Assembly (NCBI GenBank): GCA_010909165.1
Contig: VJWM01000222.1
Location: 62,001 to 126,000 of the forward strand
Length of the DNA: 64,000 nucleotides
From: Anthoceros angustus
Lineage: Eukaryota > Streptophyta > Anthocerotopsida > Anthocerotales > Anthocerotaceae
Direction of reading: 5' to 3'
Below are positions 8,596-17,449 of this stretch, in pieces. Position numbers and translations under genes: made by a program. The notes under the pieces are model-generated. The model searched no databases, was not told where the DNA came from, and saw only the letters and a list, made by a program, of their open reading frames with translations. Position 1 is the first letter of the stretch, and each line of letters opens with the position of its first letter.

Positions 8596-9600
8596 GGAAA
8601 ACAAAGAAACAAAAATGACCTCCCAAAAAAGAAGCTAGAAACAAAGCAATCAAAAAACCCTCACAAAATTCTGACGAGAGATTGGAGTCTTAAGCTACAA
8701 CCCAACCCAAAAATAAAAAATAACAAAGAAACCCAACCCAAAAATAAAAAATAACAAAGATAACCTCCATTTTTAGCAATCAAGAAACCCTCACAAAACT
8801 CAAAAGAGCGATTGGAGCCTTAAGCTACAACACAATCAAGAAACCCTCACAAAACTCTGAAGAGCGATTGGCCTTAAGCTACAACCCAAAAATAACAAAT
8901 AACAAAGATGACCTCCAAAAAAGAATAACCTCCACAAATAACACCTCCAAAAAAGAATAACCTCCATTTCTACCAATCAAAAAACCCTCACAAAACTCTG
9001 AAGAGCGATTGGAGCCTTAAGCTACAACCCAACACAAAAATAAAAAATAACATCCATTTCTAGCAATTAAAAAACCCTCACAAAACTATGAAGAGCGATT
9101 GGAGCCTTAAGCTACAACCCAACCCAAAAATAAAAAATAACAAAGATAACCTCCATTTCTAGCAATCAAAAAACCCTCACAAAACTCTGAAGAGCGATTG
9201 GAGCCTTAAGCTACAACCCAACCCAAAAATAAAAAATAACAAAGATGACCCCAAAAAAAAGAATAACCTCCATTTCTAGCAATCAAAAAACCCTCACAAA
9301 ATTCTGAAGAGCGATTGGAGCCTTAAGCTACAACCCAACCCAAAAATAAAGAATATCTTTGCCAACCCAAAAATAAAAAATAACAAAGATGACCCCAAAA
9401 AGAATAACCTCCATTTCTAGCAATCAAAAACCCTCACAAAATTGGAGCCTTAGCTACAACCCAACCTAAAAATAAAACCATTTCTAGCAATCAAAAACCC
9501 TCACAAAATTAATAGCGATTGAGCCTTAAGCTACAACCCAAAAAAAAAATAACAAAGATAATCTACAAAAAAGAAGCTAGAAACAAAACAACCATAAAGC
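8596..9600. repeat. A-rich satellite array
   Basis: About ten head-to-tail units built from ccctcacaaaactctgaaga, gcgattggagccttaagcta, caacccaacccaaaaataaa and aacaaagatraccts, then tttctagcaatcaaaa. Spacing between successive ccctcacaaaa motifs ranges from about 50 to 145 bases because parts of the unit are skipped. No long open frame. One unit-derived patch has been inserted into gypsy2 (3028-3112). Confidence 0.9.
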
Positions 9601-10018
9601 CCTCACAAAATTGGAATCTAGCAGTAAATGTTCCCAAATCCATAGGAAAGCTCTCCAAAACAGCAATTTGCGACAAAAGCTCATGGCGGCACAGACCCAA
9701 AAATAAAGAATAACAAAGATAACCTCCAAAAAAGAAGCTAGACATAAAACAACCATAAAGCCCTCACAAAATTGGAATCTAGCAGTAAATTGTCCCCAAA
9801 TCCATAGTCCGACTCACAATCAATTGCGCTTAAAGCTCATGGACAGCCATCATAGTCCGCGGAATCTAGCGGTAAATTGTCCCCAAATCCATAGTCGACA
9901 ACTTTCGACTTAAAGCTCATGGCGACGAATTCATAGTCCGCGGAATCTAGCGTAAATTGTCCCCAAATCCATAGTGCTCCGATTAAAAGCTCATGGCGAC
10001 GGAATTCATAGTCCGCTT
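9601..10018. repeat. 85-base tandem repeat
   Basis: Four to five units containing ggaatctagcrgtaaattgt, ccccaaatccatag and aaagctcatggcga(c)gaat. The spacing between ccccaaatccatag motifs is about 75-85 bases in the later units. The first two units are interleaved with pieces of the preceding A-rich satellite (ccataaagccctcacaaaat at 9592-9611 and 9752-9771). No coding motif recognised. Confidence 0.8.
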
Positions 10019-10030
10019 AAGGAGGGTGTC

Positions 10031-10185
10031 AAAGTACCGTGGTCACAAAAGTCACAGATCCCTCGGGATATCTTCAAATACAAATCTTGGTCCAAGTTGG
10101 CTTTTTCAAGTCCTTCGAGGTCGAGCAAGTTAGTCCTTCCGAGGGGGTCCGAAGGATCTGTAACTTTTTGCGACCATGGTACTTT
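10031..10185. repeat. inverted repeat with 36-base arms
   Basis: 10031-10066 and 10149-10185 are reverse complements with a few mismatches (left aaagtaccgtggtcac..., right ...gcgaccatggtacttt), with an 82-base loop. Because of this both strands can be read as containing VPWSQKVTDPS. The transcript could fold into a hairpin. The left arm also continues the preceding 85-base repeat, so one arm was probably copied from the other. Confidence 0.75.
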
Positions 10186-10189
10186 GGTG

Positions 10190-10600
10190 GCGCCCTGTCT
10201 CAAGCTTCGGCCTATGAATTCGTCATCCGCATGAGCTTTATTAAAAGCTTCAATGCGTTAGGCTGGAGAGCCTTCCTTATGCCCTGCGAGGAGTGCCTTG
10301 TACTCTACCTTAGTAGATGAGACCTGTCGGAGGCTTTGGCTCTGCAAGAATGCGATTTCCTAGAGTACCTTAGTAGATGAGACACCTTGAGGCTTTGGCT
10401 CTGCAAGAATGCGATTTCCTAGAGTACCTTAGTAGATGAGACACAGGCTTTGGCTCGCAAGAATGCGATTTCCCGATAGGTTGTTTCAACAATAAACCAA
10501 ATCCAGCCTCTTCTTGTTGGATGCCCCGAGCACCATAGCTCCTACGACGTCGTCCTAGGGATTCACTGGATTTCATAGTGTAGCTTCATCCTTTGAGAGT
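10190..10600 (-). pseudogene. second copia-type RNase H fragment with a 60-base tandem repeat
   Basis: The minus strand reads, in pieces, GASNKKRLDLVYC, NNLSGNRILAR, VSSTKVEYKALLAGHKE and FNKAHADDEFIGR. This resembles the copia RNase H zone (usual form SSTEAEYxAL), with the active-site neighbourhood SSTKVEYKAL. The middle is a three-unit array of about 60 bases (about 10310-10470: gtagatgagac, ggctttggctctgcaagaat, gcgatttcctagagtacctt). It differs from the RNase H at 12390-12900, so it is either a second family or a diverged copy. Confidence 0.5.
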
Positions 10601-10924
10601 CGACACATCTTTCCGAGCAAGCTTTCCCCATAAAACCATGGAGATCCCTACATATATATAGTGCCCAAGTCGGATCGGGGTCCCCACGCCAACCTCCCCA
10701 CCACCCTCAGTCGCACTACCTCACTTCTTGCACATGGCGATAACCATAGAGCTTCCTCCATAAGGATAGGCCTCAACTAAAGTTGGGGCCCCCTAGAACG
10801 CCAACCTCGCACCCCGGTGCCCCACCAGCGTAAACTTTTACTCCACTTTCATTTCGGTCGCCAACCTCGCACTCATGGGGTATCTATTTTCTTTTTGGGA
10901 GGTTATTTTGTTATTATTTTTCCT
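10601..10924. other. mosaic spacer with reverse-complement pieces of the next array
   Basis: No gene. It contains acgccaacctcgcaccccgg (near 10798) and related pieces, which are the reverse complement of the array unit at 11285-11660, and ataaccatagagcttcctcc (10741-10780), shared with gypsy2 at 3340-3378. The piece tatatatatag near 10656 is AT-rich but has no other promoter sign. Confidence 0.6.
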
Positions 10925-11225
10925 TTTGGGTTCGATTGTAGTCAAGTCTTAGACTCAAGATTCAAGTGTTTGCTTGGTTTAAAACAAAATTGATTGGAGT
11001 CTTAGACTCAAGCGGCATTCAAGTGTCGCTTAGTTTAAAACCTAATTGATTGGAGTCTTAGACTCAAGCGGCATTCAAGTGTGCTTAGTTTAAAGCAATT
11101 GAAAATTGATTGAGTCTTAGACTCAAGCGATTCAAGTGTCCGCTTAGTTTAAAACCTAATTGATTGGAGTCTTAGACTCAAGCGGCATTCAAGTGTCTCG
11201 CTTAGTTTAAAGCAATTGATTGCTC
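10925..11225. repeat. 62-base tandem repeat (gattggagtcttagactcaa)
   Basis: Five units of about 55-62 bases containing ttgattggagtcttagactc, aagcggcattcaagtgtc and gcttagtttaaarc. Units differ by small indels, chiefly at gcggcat and gtgtcNcgc. The array sits between two reverse-complementary flanks (10680-10880 and 11285-11690), giving a palindromic region of about 1 kb. Confidence 0.85.
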
Positions 11226-11284
11226 ACGCTAGCAAATGAAAGCTTTCTTTTTGGTTTATGGAAACCCTTCTAAAGTTATCTGGG

Positions 11285-11660
11285 ATGGTGGGGCACCAGT
11301 GCGAGGTTGGCGGTATTTAGAGGCAAAAGCTCGCTCGTGGTGGTGGGGCACCAGGTGCGAGGTTGGCGTATTTAGACGCAAAAGAAAGCTCAGGGTGGTG
11401 GGGCACTGGGGTGCGAGGTTGGCGGTATTTAGACGCAAAAGAAAGCTCGCAGGTGGTGGGGCACCAGGTGCGAGGTTGGCGGTATTTAGACGCAAAAGAA
11501 AGCTCGCCGTGGTGGTGGGGCACCAGGTGCGAGGCTCGCAGATTTAGAGGCAAAAGAAAGCTCATGAGTGGTGGGGCACCAAGGGTGCAAGGTTGGCGTA
11601 TTTAAAGGCAAAAGAAAGCTCATTGGGGTGGTGGGGCACCAGTAGGTTGGGATTTAGATC
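11285..11660. repeat. 52- to 60-base G-rich tandem repeat
   Basis: Seven units of the type ggtggggcaccaggtgcgag, gttggcggtatttagacgca, aaagaaagctcg. The forward strand is rich in GGTGGTGGGG runs. Open frames across the array on both strands are repeat translations only (GGGARLAVFRRKRKL and its reverse), so I do not call a gene. Confidence 0.85.
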
Positions 11661-11933
11661 TTTCTTTTGGGTTTATAGAAACCCTTTAAAGTTCTGTGGG
11701 GTGGTGAGACCTTGAAGATCCGAGCAATTTTGCTGATTGTGTGTTTCCTTCGTGGTGACAAGGCGTGATTTACAAACTCCAGTAGCGCAAAATGGGTTGG
11801 CTACTTAGATTTCGATCGCATTGGGGATCCACGCCTGTTGGCACATCTTGTCATTTTGAAGATCGCCGCATCGCCTTACCCATAGGTAATGCAATCACAT
11901 CCTACTTCTCGTGTGAAGTTTGTGGAGATAGTG
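11661..11933. other. no recognised feature
   Basis: About 270 bases between the G-rich array and the copia RT fragment. I see no long frame, repeat or known motif. The part nearest 11690 still echoes the array flank (tttcttttgggtttatag). Confidence 0.6.
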
Positions 11934-12345
11934 TCAGTTAGTTTCTCCCCATTCTTTGAGGGTGTAGCTACGAGTGAGCACCATCAAGGTTAAACTTTTC
12001 ATAATCTCCTTGATGTATTTTTTCGATGGAGAGTAATTGTGCCCGATCCTGTTTACAAAATCAATACCAAGGCAAAATTGAAGGTCTCCTTGATTAGTCA
12101 TCTCGAATTCTGACGGAGCATGTCCTTGACCCGAGCTAGTGACCCGCCGATTGCCATCACGGCCATTCGTGGCTTTGATGCGACGGTGGATCCGCCTAAC
12201 ATCCAAACATGTAAGTCTGAAACATTAGCACTGTGAGTCAAGCGCGATATGGGGCTCAACCCATTCCTCACGTGATCGCCTTTCTCTTGTTGGGTATCCA
12301 GGAGGAGGAGCAACTTCCACTTCCTTCAAGTGATGGAACAAAGAT
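11934..12345 (-). pseudogene. copia integrase-RT linker fused to RT C-terminus
   Basis: A near copy of 1-460 in the same orientation. The minus strand reads TQQEKGDHVRNGLSPI, DVRRIHRRIKATNGRDGN, EFEMTNQGDLQFCLGIDFVN and KYIKEIMKSL. As at the left end, linker text runs straight into the RT tail with the catalytic RT absent. It lies downstream, on the minus strand, of an RNase H fragment, which is the reverse of the normal RT to RNase H order. I infer either head-to-tail copia units with the LTRs lost or an internally rearranged element. Confidence 0.65.
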
Positions 12346-12389
12346 GATAAGCCTCACCATATGAGTGACTTGTCTAGCGTCATAAAGCT

Positions 12390-12925
12390 ACTACAATAGA
12401 CTAATCCAAGCCCTTTTACATGGGCGAGTGTTTAAACTTAGGCAAGGATTTAGTAGCCTCTTGTTGTCTGGTACATACTATACCTTACTATCCCCTTTCT
12501 ACATCATCACGAATATAGTGATATTGAATCTCTGTATGCCTTAAAGCTACTACTACTAATCCAAGCCCTTCTCTGTGGGCGTGTTTAAACTTAGGCAAGG
12601 ATTTAGTCAAGACATCCATGTGTTGTAAAATCATTGGTACATACTACTTTACTATCCCCTTTCGCAGATTACGAATATAGTGATGTTGAATCTCTATGTG
12701 TTTCGTGCATGGAACATGGGGTTTGCAACTAAAGCAATTCTTGACATATTATCATTAAGTATTGTTGGCCCTTCTGCGTCATACCCAGATCCTCACATAG
12801 CTTCCTTTCCCATTCAGCCTCTTTTGTGGCTTCAGTGAGAGCCTTGTACTTTGATTCTGTTGATGAAAGTGATATGGCTGCTTGTTTTCTACAAGACCAA
12901 TTAACAACAGTGGAGCCAGCGGACT
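12390..12925 (-). pseudogene. copia RNase H with duplicated end
   Basis: The minus strand carries SRKQAAIS-type text, ALTEATKEAEWERKLCEDLG, LNDNMSRIALVANPMFHAR and HIEIQHHYIRDDVEKG, which is the copia RNase H signature through the DN-x-S and HIxIxHHFIR motifs. The final part (HIEIQHHY... to the goat-like end aagggcttggattagtag) is duplicated in tandem: 12390-12540 and 12541-12690. The mirror copy at 63215-63760 has the same duplication, so it predates the inverted duplication. Confidence 0.75.
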
Positions 12926-12934
12926 TCTTATTTC

Positions 12935-14045
12935 GGCACTAACTTCCTTCAATTTTTGTGGAAGATTTCGAGAGGAGCCAAGCCGGATTGGGGCACCATC
13001 ATGTATGAGGCCTACATCCATCACAGGGAGAAGCTCCTTAGGCCAAATTCGGATGAGGAAGGGCCAAGGCCTATTATCAAAGACCTATTTGGTGCATTTG
13101 TGGGAGACCGAGGGCTCCTCACCGAAGAGAGCGGAGGATGCTTGGCATCCTTCGAAATAATTCACCTCCGGCCAAGCTTAGAGAGGCCTTTGCCTTCGCT
13201 TTGAGGAAGACGATGGGAGGCCACCTCGCCGGGGCCAAGGCGGAAGAAGTAGAGGCAACGAGGTTGCCGGTGGCCTTTCCCCAGAGCAAGGGGAAGGAGA
13301 GGAGGCAAGGTCCCGCCGAGGAGGGCCGGATGGTAGTCTATGAGAGGAGGGCTACCACGGGAGGGGTGACCCCAAAGGTGGGAGGAGTTCCCACCATTTC
13401 ATGGGTGCCTAGGGAAGAGGCACCCGGTGGGAGGCAGCCTACCCAGGGTGGCGACTACCTGGTAGGCGATCACCACGGTAGTAGGCGAACTACCGTGTGA
13501 GGAGCAGCCTATCGCGGTGCGCCCTGTAGGTGCCCAGCCTATGTAGGGAAGGGAAGGAGAAGCGGTGGCGTGGCGGCGCCAGCCATCACCCGCTTGGGTG
13601 GGAGAGCGGATGGGGCGACAGTGCGAGGGCTCGCCGTCGATGGCCCCGGAGTGTGGAAAGGCTGGAAATTTCCAGCAAGAGGCCACCAGTGGAATTTGGG
13701 CCCCTGAGTTCTTTGAGTGCTTGTGAAGCACTCACGTGACAGAAGGGGCTAGGGAACTAGCAGCCTCCTTGTGGGCATGTCGGAGGAAGGCCCAAGAGAT
13801 GAGGAGGAGGCGGGGACCAAGTGGCAACTGGAAGCCATGGAGTCCGATGAGAAGGCAGCCAAGTTGGAGAAGGCTGTGGAGAAGCTCCAGCGGGATCTTA
13901 TAGACCAGCGAAGAGCGGAAAAGGTCTTGGAGGGAAGGTTGGCTCAAACAGAGGAGAGAGCTGTCCGGAGGAAGAACTTTGGTGGAGGCGGACCCATTTG
14001 TTGTAGTGGGGCGGTCGAAGCACAGAAGCCCAGGTTAGAATAGGA
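12935..14045 (+). pseudogene. unrecognised ORF with coiled-coil end, gag-like
   Basis: The plus strand reads ALTSFNF and FREEP / RGAKPDWGTIMYEAYIHH, REKLLRPNSDEEGP, KDLFGAFVGDRGLLTEES (about 12950-13140), then a basic, G/P-rich middle, and from 13771 a charged coiled coil with KAAKLEKAVEKLQRDLIDQR and AEKVLEGRLAQTEE. I do not know the family. Its place between copia and gypsy1 gag in both arms suggests either a gag-like protein of a lost element or captured host sequence. The mirror copy (62050-63200) reads DWGTIMYEAHIHHVEKLL. Frames are broken in both. Confidence 0.45.
13474..13497. repeat. perfect 9-base hairpin
   Basis: CACGGTAGT and ACTACCGTG separated by AGGCGA. It lies in a stretch with several further GGTAG/CTACC pieces (13430-13500), and the mirror region (62640-62700) also has tacc-atgg-gta pieces. 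No terminator or MITE call can be supported. Confidence 0.5.
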
Positions 14046-14351
14046 GGAAGAGGATGAGGAGATGAGTAGAGGATTAGAAGTGTAGGTGTTAGTGGAAGGC
14101 CACAGAGCCTAAGGGAATCCCAAACTGCAAGTGAAGAGGGCACTCCACAGTGGAGGAGATTGGTCTTAGGAGTAGGGACGAAATTGCGGTGCGGATCGGG
14201 GTCCACGGCGCAGTGGTAGGCTCCCTTGGCTAAGGCGTAACACCAATTGTGTCGTTGTAGGTTGAGAATTGGTAGGCTTTCGGGCGGTGCAAGCGGTGCA
14301 GTGTAAGAGGGTGAGTAGAGGCGCCTTGCTCGCTTAGAAGGTTGAGAAGTT
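14046..14351. other. spacer before gypsy1 gag
   Basis: About 300 bases without a recognised gene. This is where copy A should have a 5' LTR, but nothing here matches the gypsy1 LTR (22407-23522), and the leader of copy B (31661-32720) is also different. Copy A is therefore 5'-truncated or fused to the upstream ORF. Confidence 0.6.
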
Positions 14352-14489
14352 GTGTCACTCATAGCTATCGGTTATCCACAGGACCTCGAATTTTCACACG
14401 AGTCTCATGGGACGAAACCCAACGACGGTTGGGATAAGTGTGGCGCTAGAGGGGAAAACTTGAGCCCCGGGTTTTCGCCACACAATCAC

Positions 14490-15640
14490 CAAGACATGTT
14501 TGAACAACTTTCAAGCTACTTGGCGATGAGGCGCTGGATTTGTATGAGGCACATCAAGCTGATTTGTCCTCTACCATCTCCATAGTGAATCCCACGGTTT
14601 AAGGAGCTGCGGCTTGCTTGGCAGCAAGTTGGCAACGGCGTGAGTGCCCACTGTGCAAAGATTGCTGCTGGGACGATTCGCCCTGTCAGCCACCATCCGT
14701 GGTGAGTCTGACTGCTGCTGAGCGAGTGGCAGCCACAGTGGGGGTCCGGAGTTCATCCAAACTCCCAAGTATCCCAACCCCGTGGAGGAGTTCATGGCCA
14801 TCCTTGAGAAGGCATTCCCACTCAAGACTCCCGAGAAGATAGCTAGCTGGCCAGTTTCGCTCGTAAGAAGGGTGAGACTGTCCAGATGACTTTTGCAGCT
14901 CGGTGCGAGAGGCACGGGATGTTGATGACCAAGAGGCGAGAAGTTTCTTCGGCGTTGGAGGGATCCATTGTTCCACTTTCAACTTGTCACCTCTTTGGTG
15001 GACAAGTATGGACAACTACACCACAGTCCATGAAGAAGTGGAGCGCAAGGAAATCGCGTTTTCAGCGTATGCTTCTCGACACTCCAAGGCCTTCACGCAC
15101 TATCAAAGCATGTTTTCCAGCAAGGGAACACATCCGAGGCGTGGGATCAGGGTTTCAAGCCCATTCAGGCCGGCCAATCAAGTCAGCAGCAACCACCTCC
15201 ATGCTATGCAATCGCTGTGGCAGCCGGATCATTTGGCTCCGGCGTGCAAGCTTCCTGTGGAAGGTTTGCATTGTTCCCATTGCAACAAGACTGGCCATTT
15301 GGTTACATGTTTCAAAAGCATCGGGCGCAAATATCGCAAGAAGTCCACACCTTCATGACTCCACAACAATGGCGGTTGAATGCGTCGAAGGGCCGATCAG
15401 TGAATGGGGCCAAGGCCAAGGAGCGGCTAACGCCGACAAGATTGCCGCATTGGAGGCAGCGGTGGCAGCACTTACGGCTGACTAGGAGCCCAGTGCATGG
15501 CGCACCTCCACCTCCAAGCCCCGGGCGCCATTTTGGCACCCCTGAGGAGGGAGAGGAGGATTACGGCTGCCACATGAGGCCTGTGTCCACTCTTGTGGAC
15601 TCCACGCCTGATTCATCCTACCCGCCACATGGGTAGGATG
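14490..15640 (+). pseudogene. gypsy1 gag (copy A)
   Basis: Starts near MFEQLSSYL and continues, in shifting frames, with DLYEAHQ-type text, FNLSPLWWTSMDNYTTVHEE, KEIAFSAYASRHSKAFTHYQ and SMFSSKGTH. It then has a zinc-knuckle-like CSHCNKTGHLVTC at 15272-15310 (C-x2-C-x4-H-x3-C; the canonical spacing has x4 before the last Cys), followed by basic RKYRKKS. The product would be the particle-forming, RNA-binding Gag. The equivalents in copies B and C keep the YASRHSKAFTHYQSMF stretch, supporting a real conserved protein. Confidence 0.75.
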
Positions 15641-15924
15641 TGACTTGAAGAAGGCGCATTTGGATGTTGCTGGGCCGATCCTTACTCGGCAACGAGCGAG
15701 GGCTGCCATGCCTAGATCCTTTGCGCTGCCTCCCGCATGTCCATCCTGTTCGGGGCAGGATCACTGGATGGGCCGAGAGCCGCCTCACATTCAAGTCATG
15801 GGACACCCCGAATGTGCGCATCTACCACCGTACACCCCGACCTTGATCATGCGCAAGGTGTTGGAGATCTCCCTCCGACATGGGAGTTGGGCGTGCTCGA
15901 TTCTGAGGTGCTGGGCTTGGCAAC

Positions 15925-16530
15925 ATGAAGCCATGGTATCCCATACTCGGATTGCCGGAGAGTCCCAACGCCGGACACTTCCAATCCCACACATGGGGCT
16001 GGGGACACCTCAACACCTCCATGTTGACTGAGGAGAGCATTGGGATTCTCCAGTCCCATACTCGGGACAGCCGGTGGAGTCTCAACACGAGACTCGGTCC
16101 CATACTCGGATGCCGGGAATCTCAGCCTTGGTCCTCACAGTCCACCACAGGGTGACAGGCGAGAATGCCAAGCACCTTCAGCTCCATGCCAAGGACTGCG
16201 AGGAGAAACCCATCAGGGCCTGCAGTCCCATACTCGGATTGCCGGTGGATCCCACATGGGGCTGGGGACACCTCAACAGCACACAGCTCCATGTTCGAGC
16301 TGAGGAGAATTGGGATTCTCCAGTCCCATACTCGGGACAGTGGGGTGGAGTCTCAACAGGACGCAGTCCCATACTCGGATGCCGGGAATCTCGCCTTGGC
16401 CCTCAGGTCCCACACACAGGGCCCGGCAGTGAATCCCAATGCCAAGCACCTTCAGCTCCATGCCAAGGACTGCGAGAGCCATCACGGGCCTCCGCAGTCC
16501 CATACTCGGACGGCCGGGATTGCGGTGGAT
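15925..16530 (+). repeat. repeated TCCCATACTCGG(GA) motif in the gypsy1 gag-pol spacer
   Basis: At least seven copies of tcccatactcgg, spaced about 40-130 bases, often within the longer gTCCCatactcGGGAc, which is an inverted repeat (GTCCC/GGGAC). It alternates with pieces such as gccaagcaccttcagctcca and gccggtggatcccacatggg. The same motif or its complement (ccgagtatggga) recurs in the protease-RT spacer (18405-18440, 19422-19455), the LTR, and all other gypsy1 copies. Translation gives a low-complexity SHTRDSRW / PYSDAGNL repeat. Confidence 0.8.
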
Positions 16531-16663
16531 CCCACATGGGCAGCCTCGGCGTTTTGGCTGGGTGTGCCCACCACCATCGACCATGTTACGATGGTGGGAG
16601 TGGCAGGCAGGCCACCCACAGCCATGAGGAGGGCCAGCCACTTGGAGGGCGATCGCGCCTGCC

Positions 16664-17110
16664 ATGGTAGCGGAGTACTCGGGAGCACCCCGCATTCAGC
16701 CCACCAATCGCATGAATGTGCGAGTGAGCAATGCCATGGTGGACAATAGGGAAGGCCATGTCACGGTGAATGGCTATGCTCCCAAGCTTGTGCTCTTGGA
16801 CACGGGCGTGATCATTAGCAAGGCTCGCCAAACTGAACTTCAGGAACGGCACTCCGCCATTCACCCAATCGGGACAGCCATCTGTGGAACCCGTGTGTGA
16901 GGCTGTTCAGCCACATCACGCTCAAGCCGGGACAAGCTGCCATGACATTGGCCATTCATTGCCTTGTCACGACGGCTAACTTCGATGTCCTTCTCGGACA
17001 GGTTTTGTTTCCACCGCATCGTGGACAATTGACAGCAAGCTCACTACCGATTGGCGTGGTGAAGTGGCACTTTCCCTTGAATGCATGGCGGATTGGATCG
17101 ATCGCCACGT
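16664..17110 (+). pseudogene. gypsy1 aspartic protease (copy A)
   Basis: Reads RIQPTNRMNVRVSNAMVDNR, EGHVTVNGYAPKLVLLDTG, then VIISKARQTELQ. LLDTG with D at 16799-16801 is the retropepsin active site (D-T/S-G) preceded by the usual hydrophobic strand. Downstream, LKPGQAAMTLAIHCLVTTAN and FDVLLG are the second half of the fold (the family pattern has a DVLLG-x-D/N motif). It would cleave the Gag-Pol polyprotein. The same active site is readable in copies B (34912) and D (25274-25283). Confidence 0.8.
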
Positions 17111-17449
17111 CCTAGCTACTCCAGTCCTTATGGCGACCATTCAGGCTGTCCCCGAGGTGCTCCACAGCCAATATTTGGAATGCTGAGCTTGACCTTGTTC
17201 AGGATGGCTTTGATCAGACCACGAGGCTATCCGACTTGGTTCAGCTCTCACGCAGCTGCGCTTCAGATCACCTCCGATCCCCCATTGTTTCATGTCGCTC
17301 TCAGCATTGCTCTTCCAGGGACGATAAGTCCACCGCAGGAGCTCGACTATCAGCCCAGGACGCATCCCTCCACCACGGCAGCCAGCTCCAGCTGATCAGC
17401 ACGGACATGGCACCACCGCAGACTGTGCTGAAGTATGGTCCTCACAACT

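Noticed and set aside
10650-10670. TATA-like tatatatatag as a promoter
   Set aside because: It is isolated, not in an LTR, without a conserved counterpart or downstream gene.
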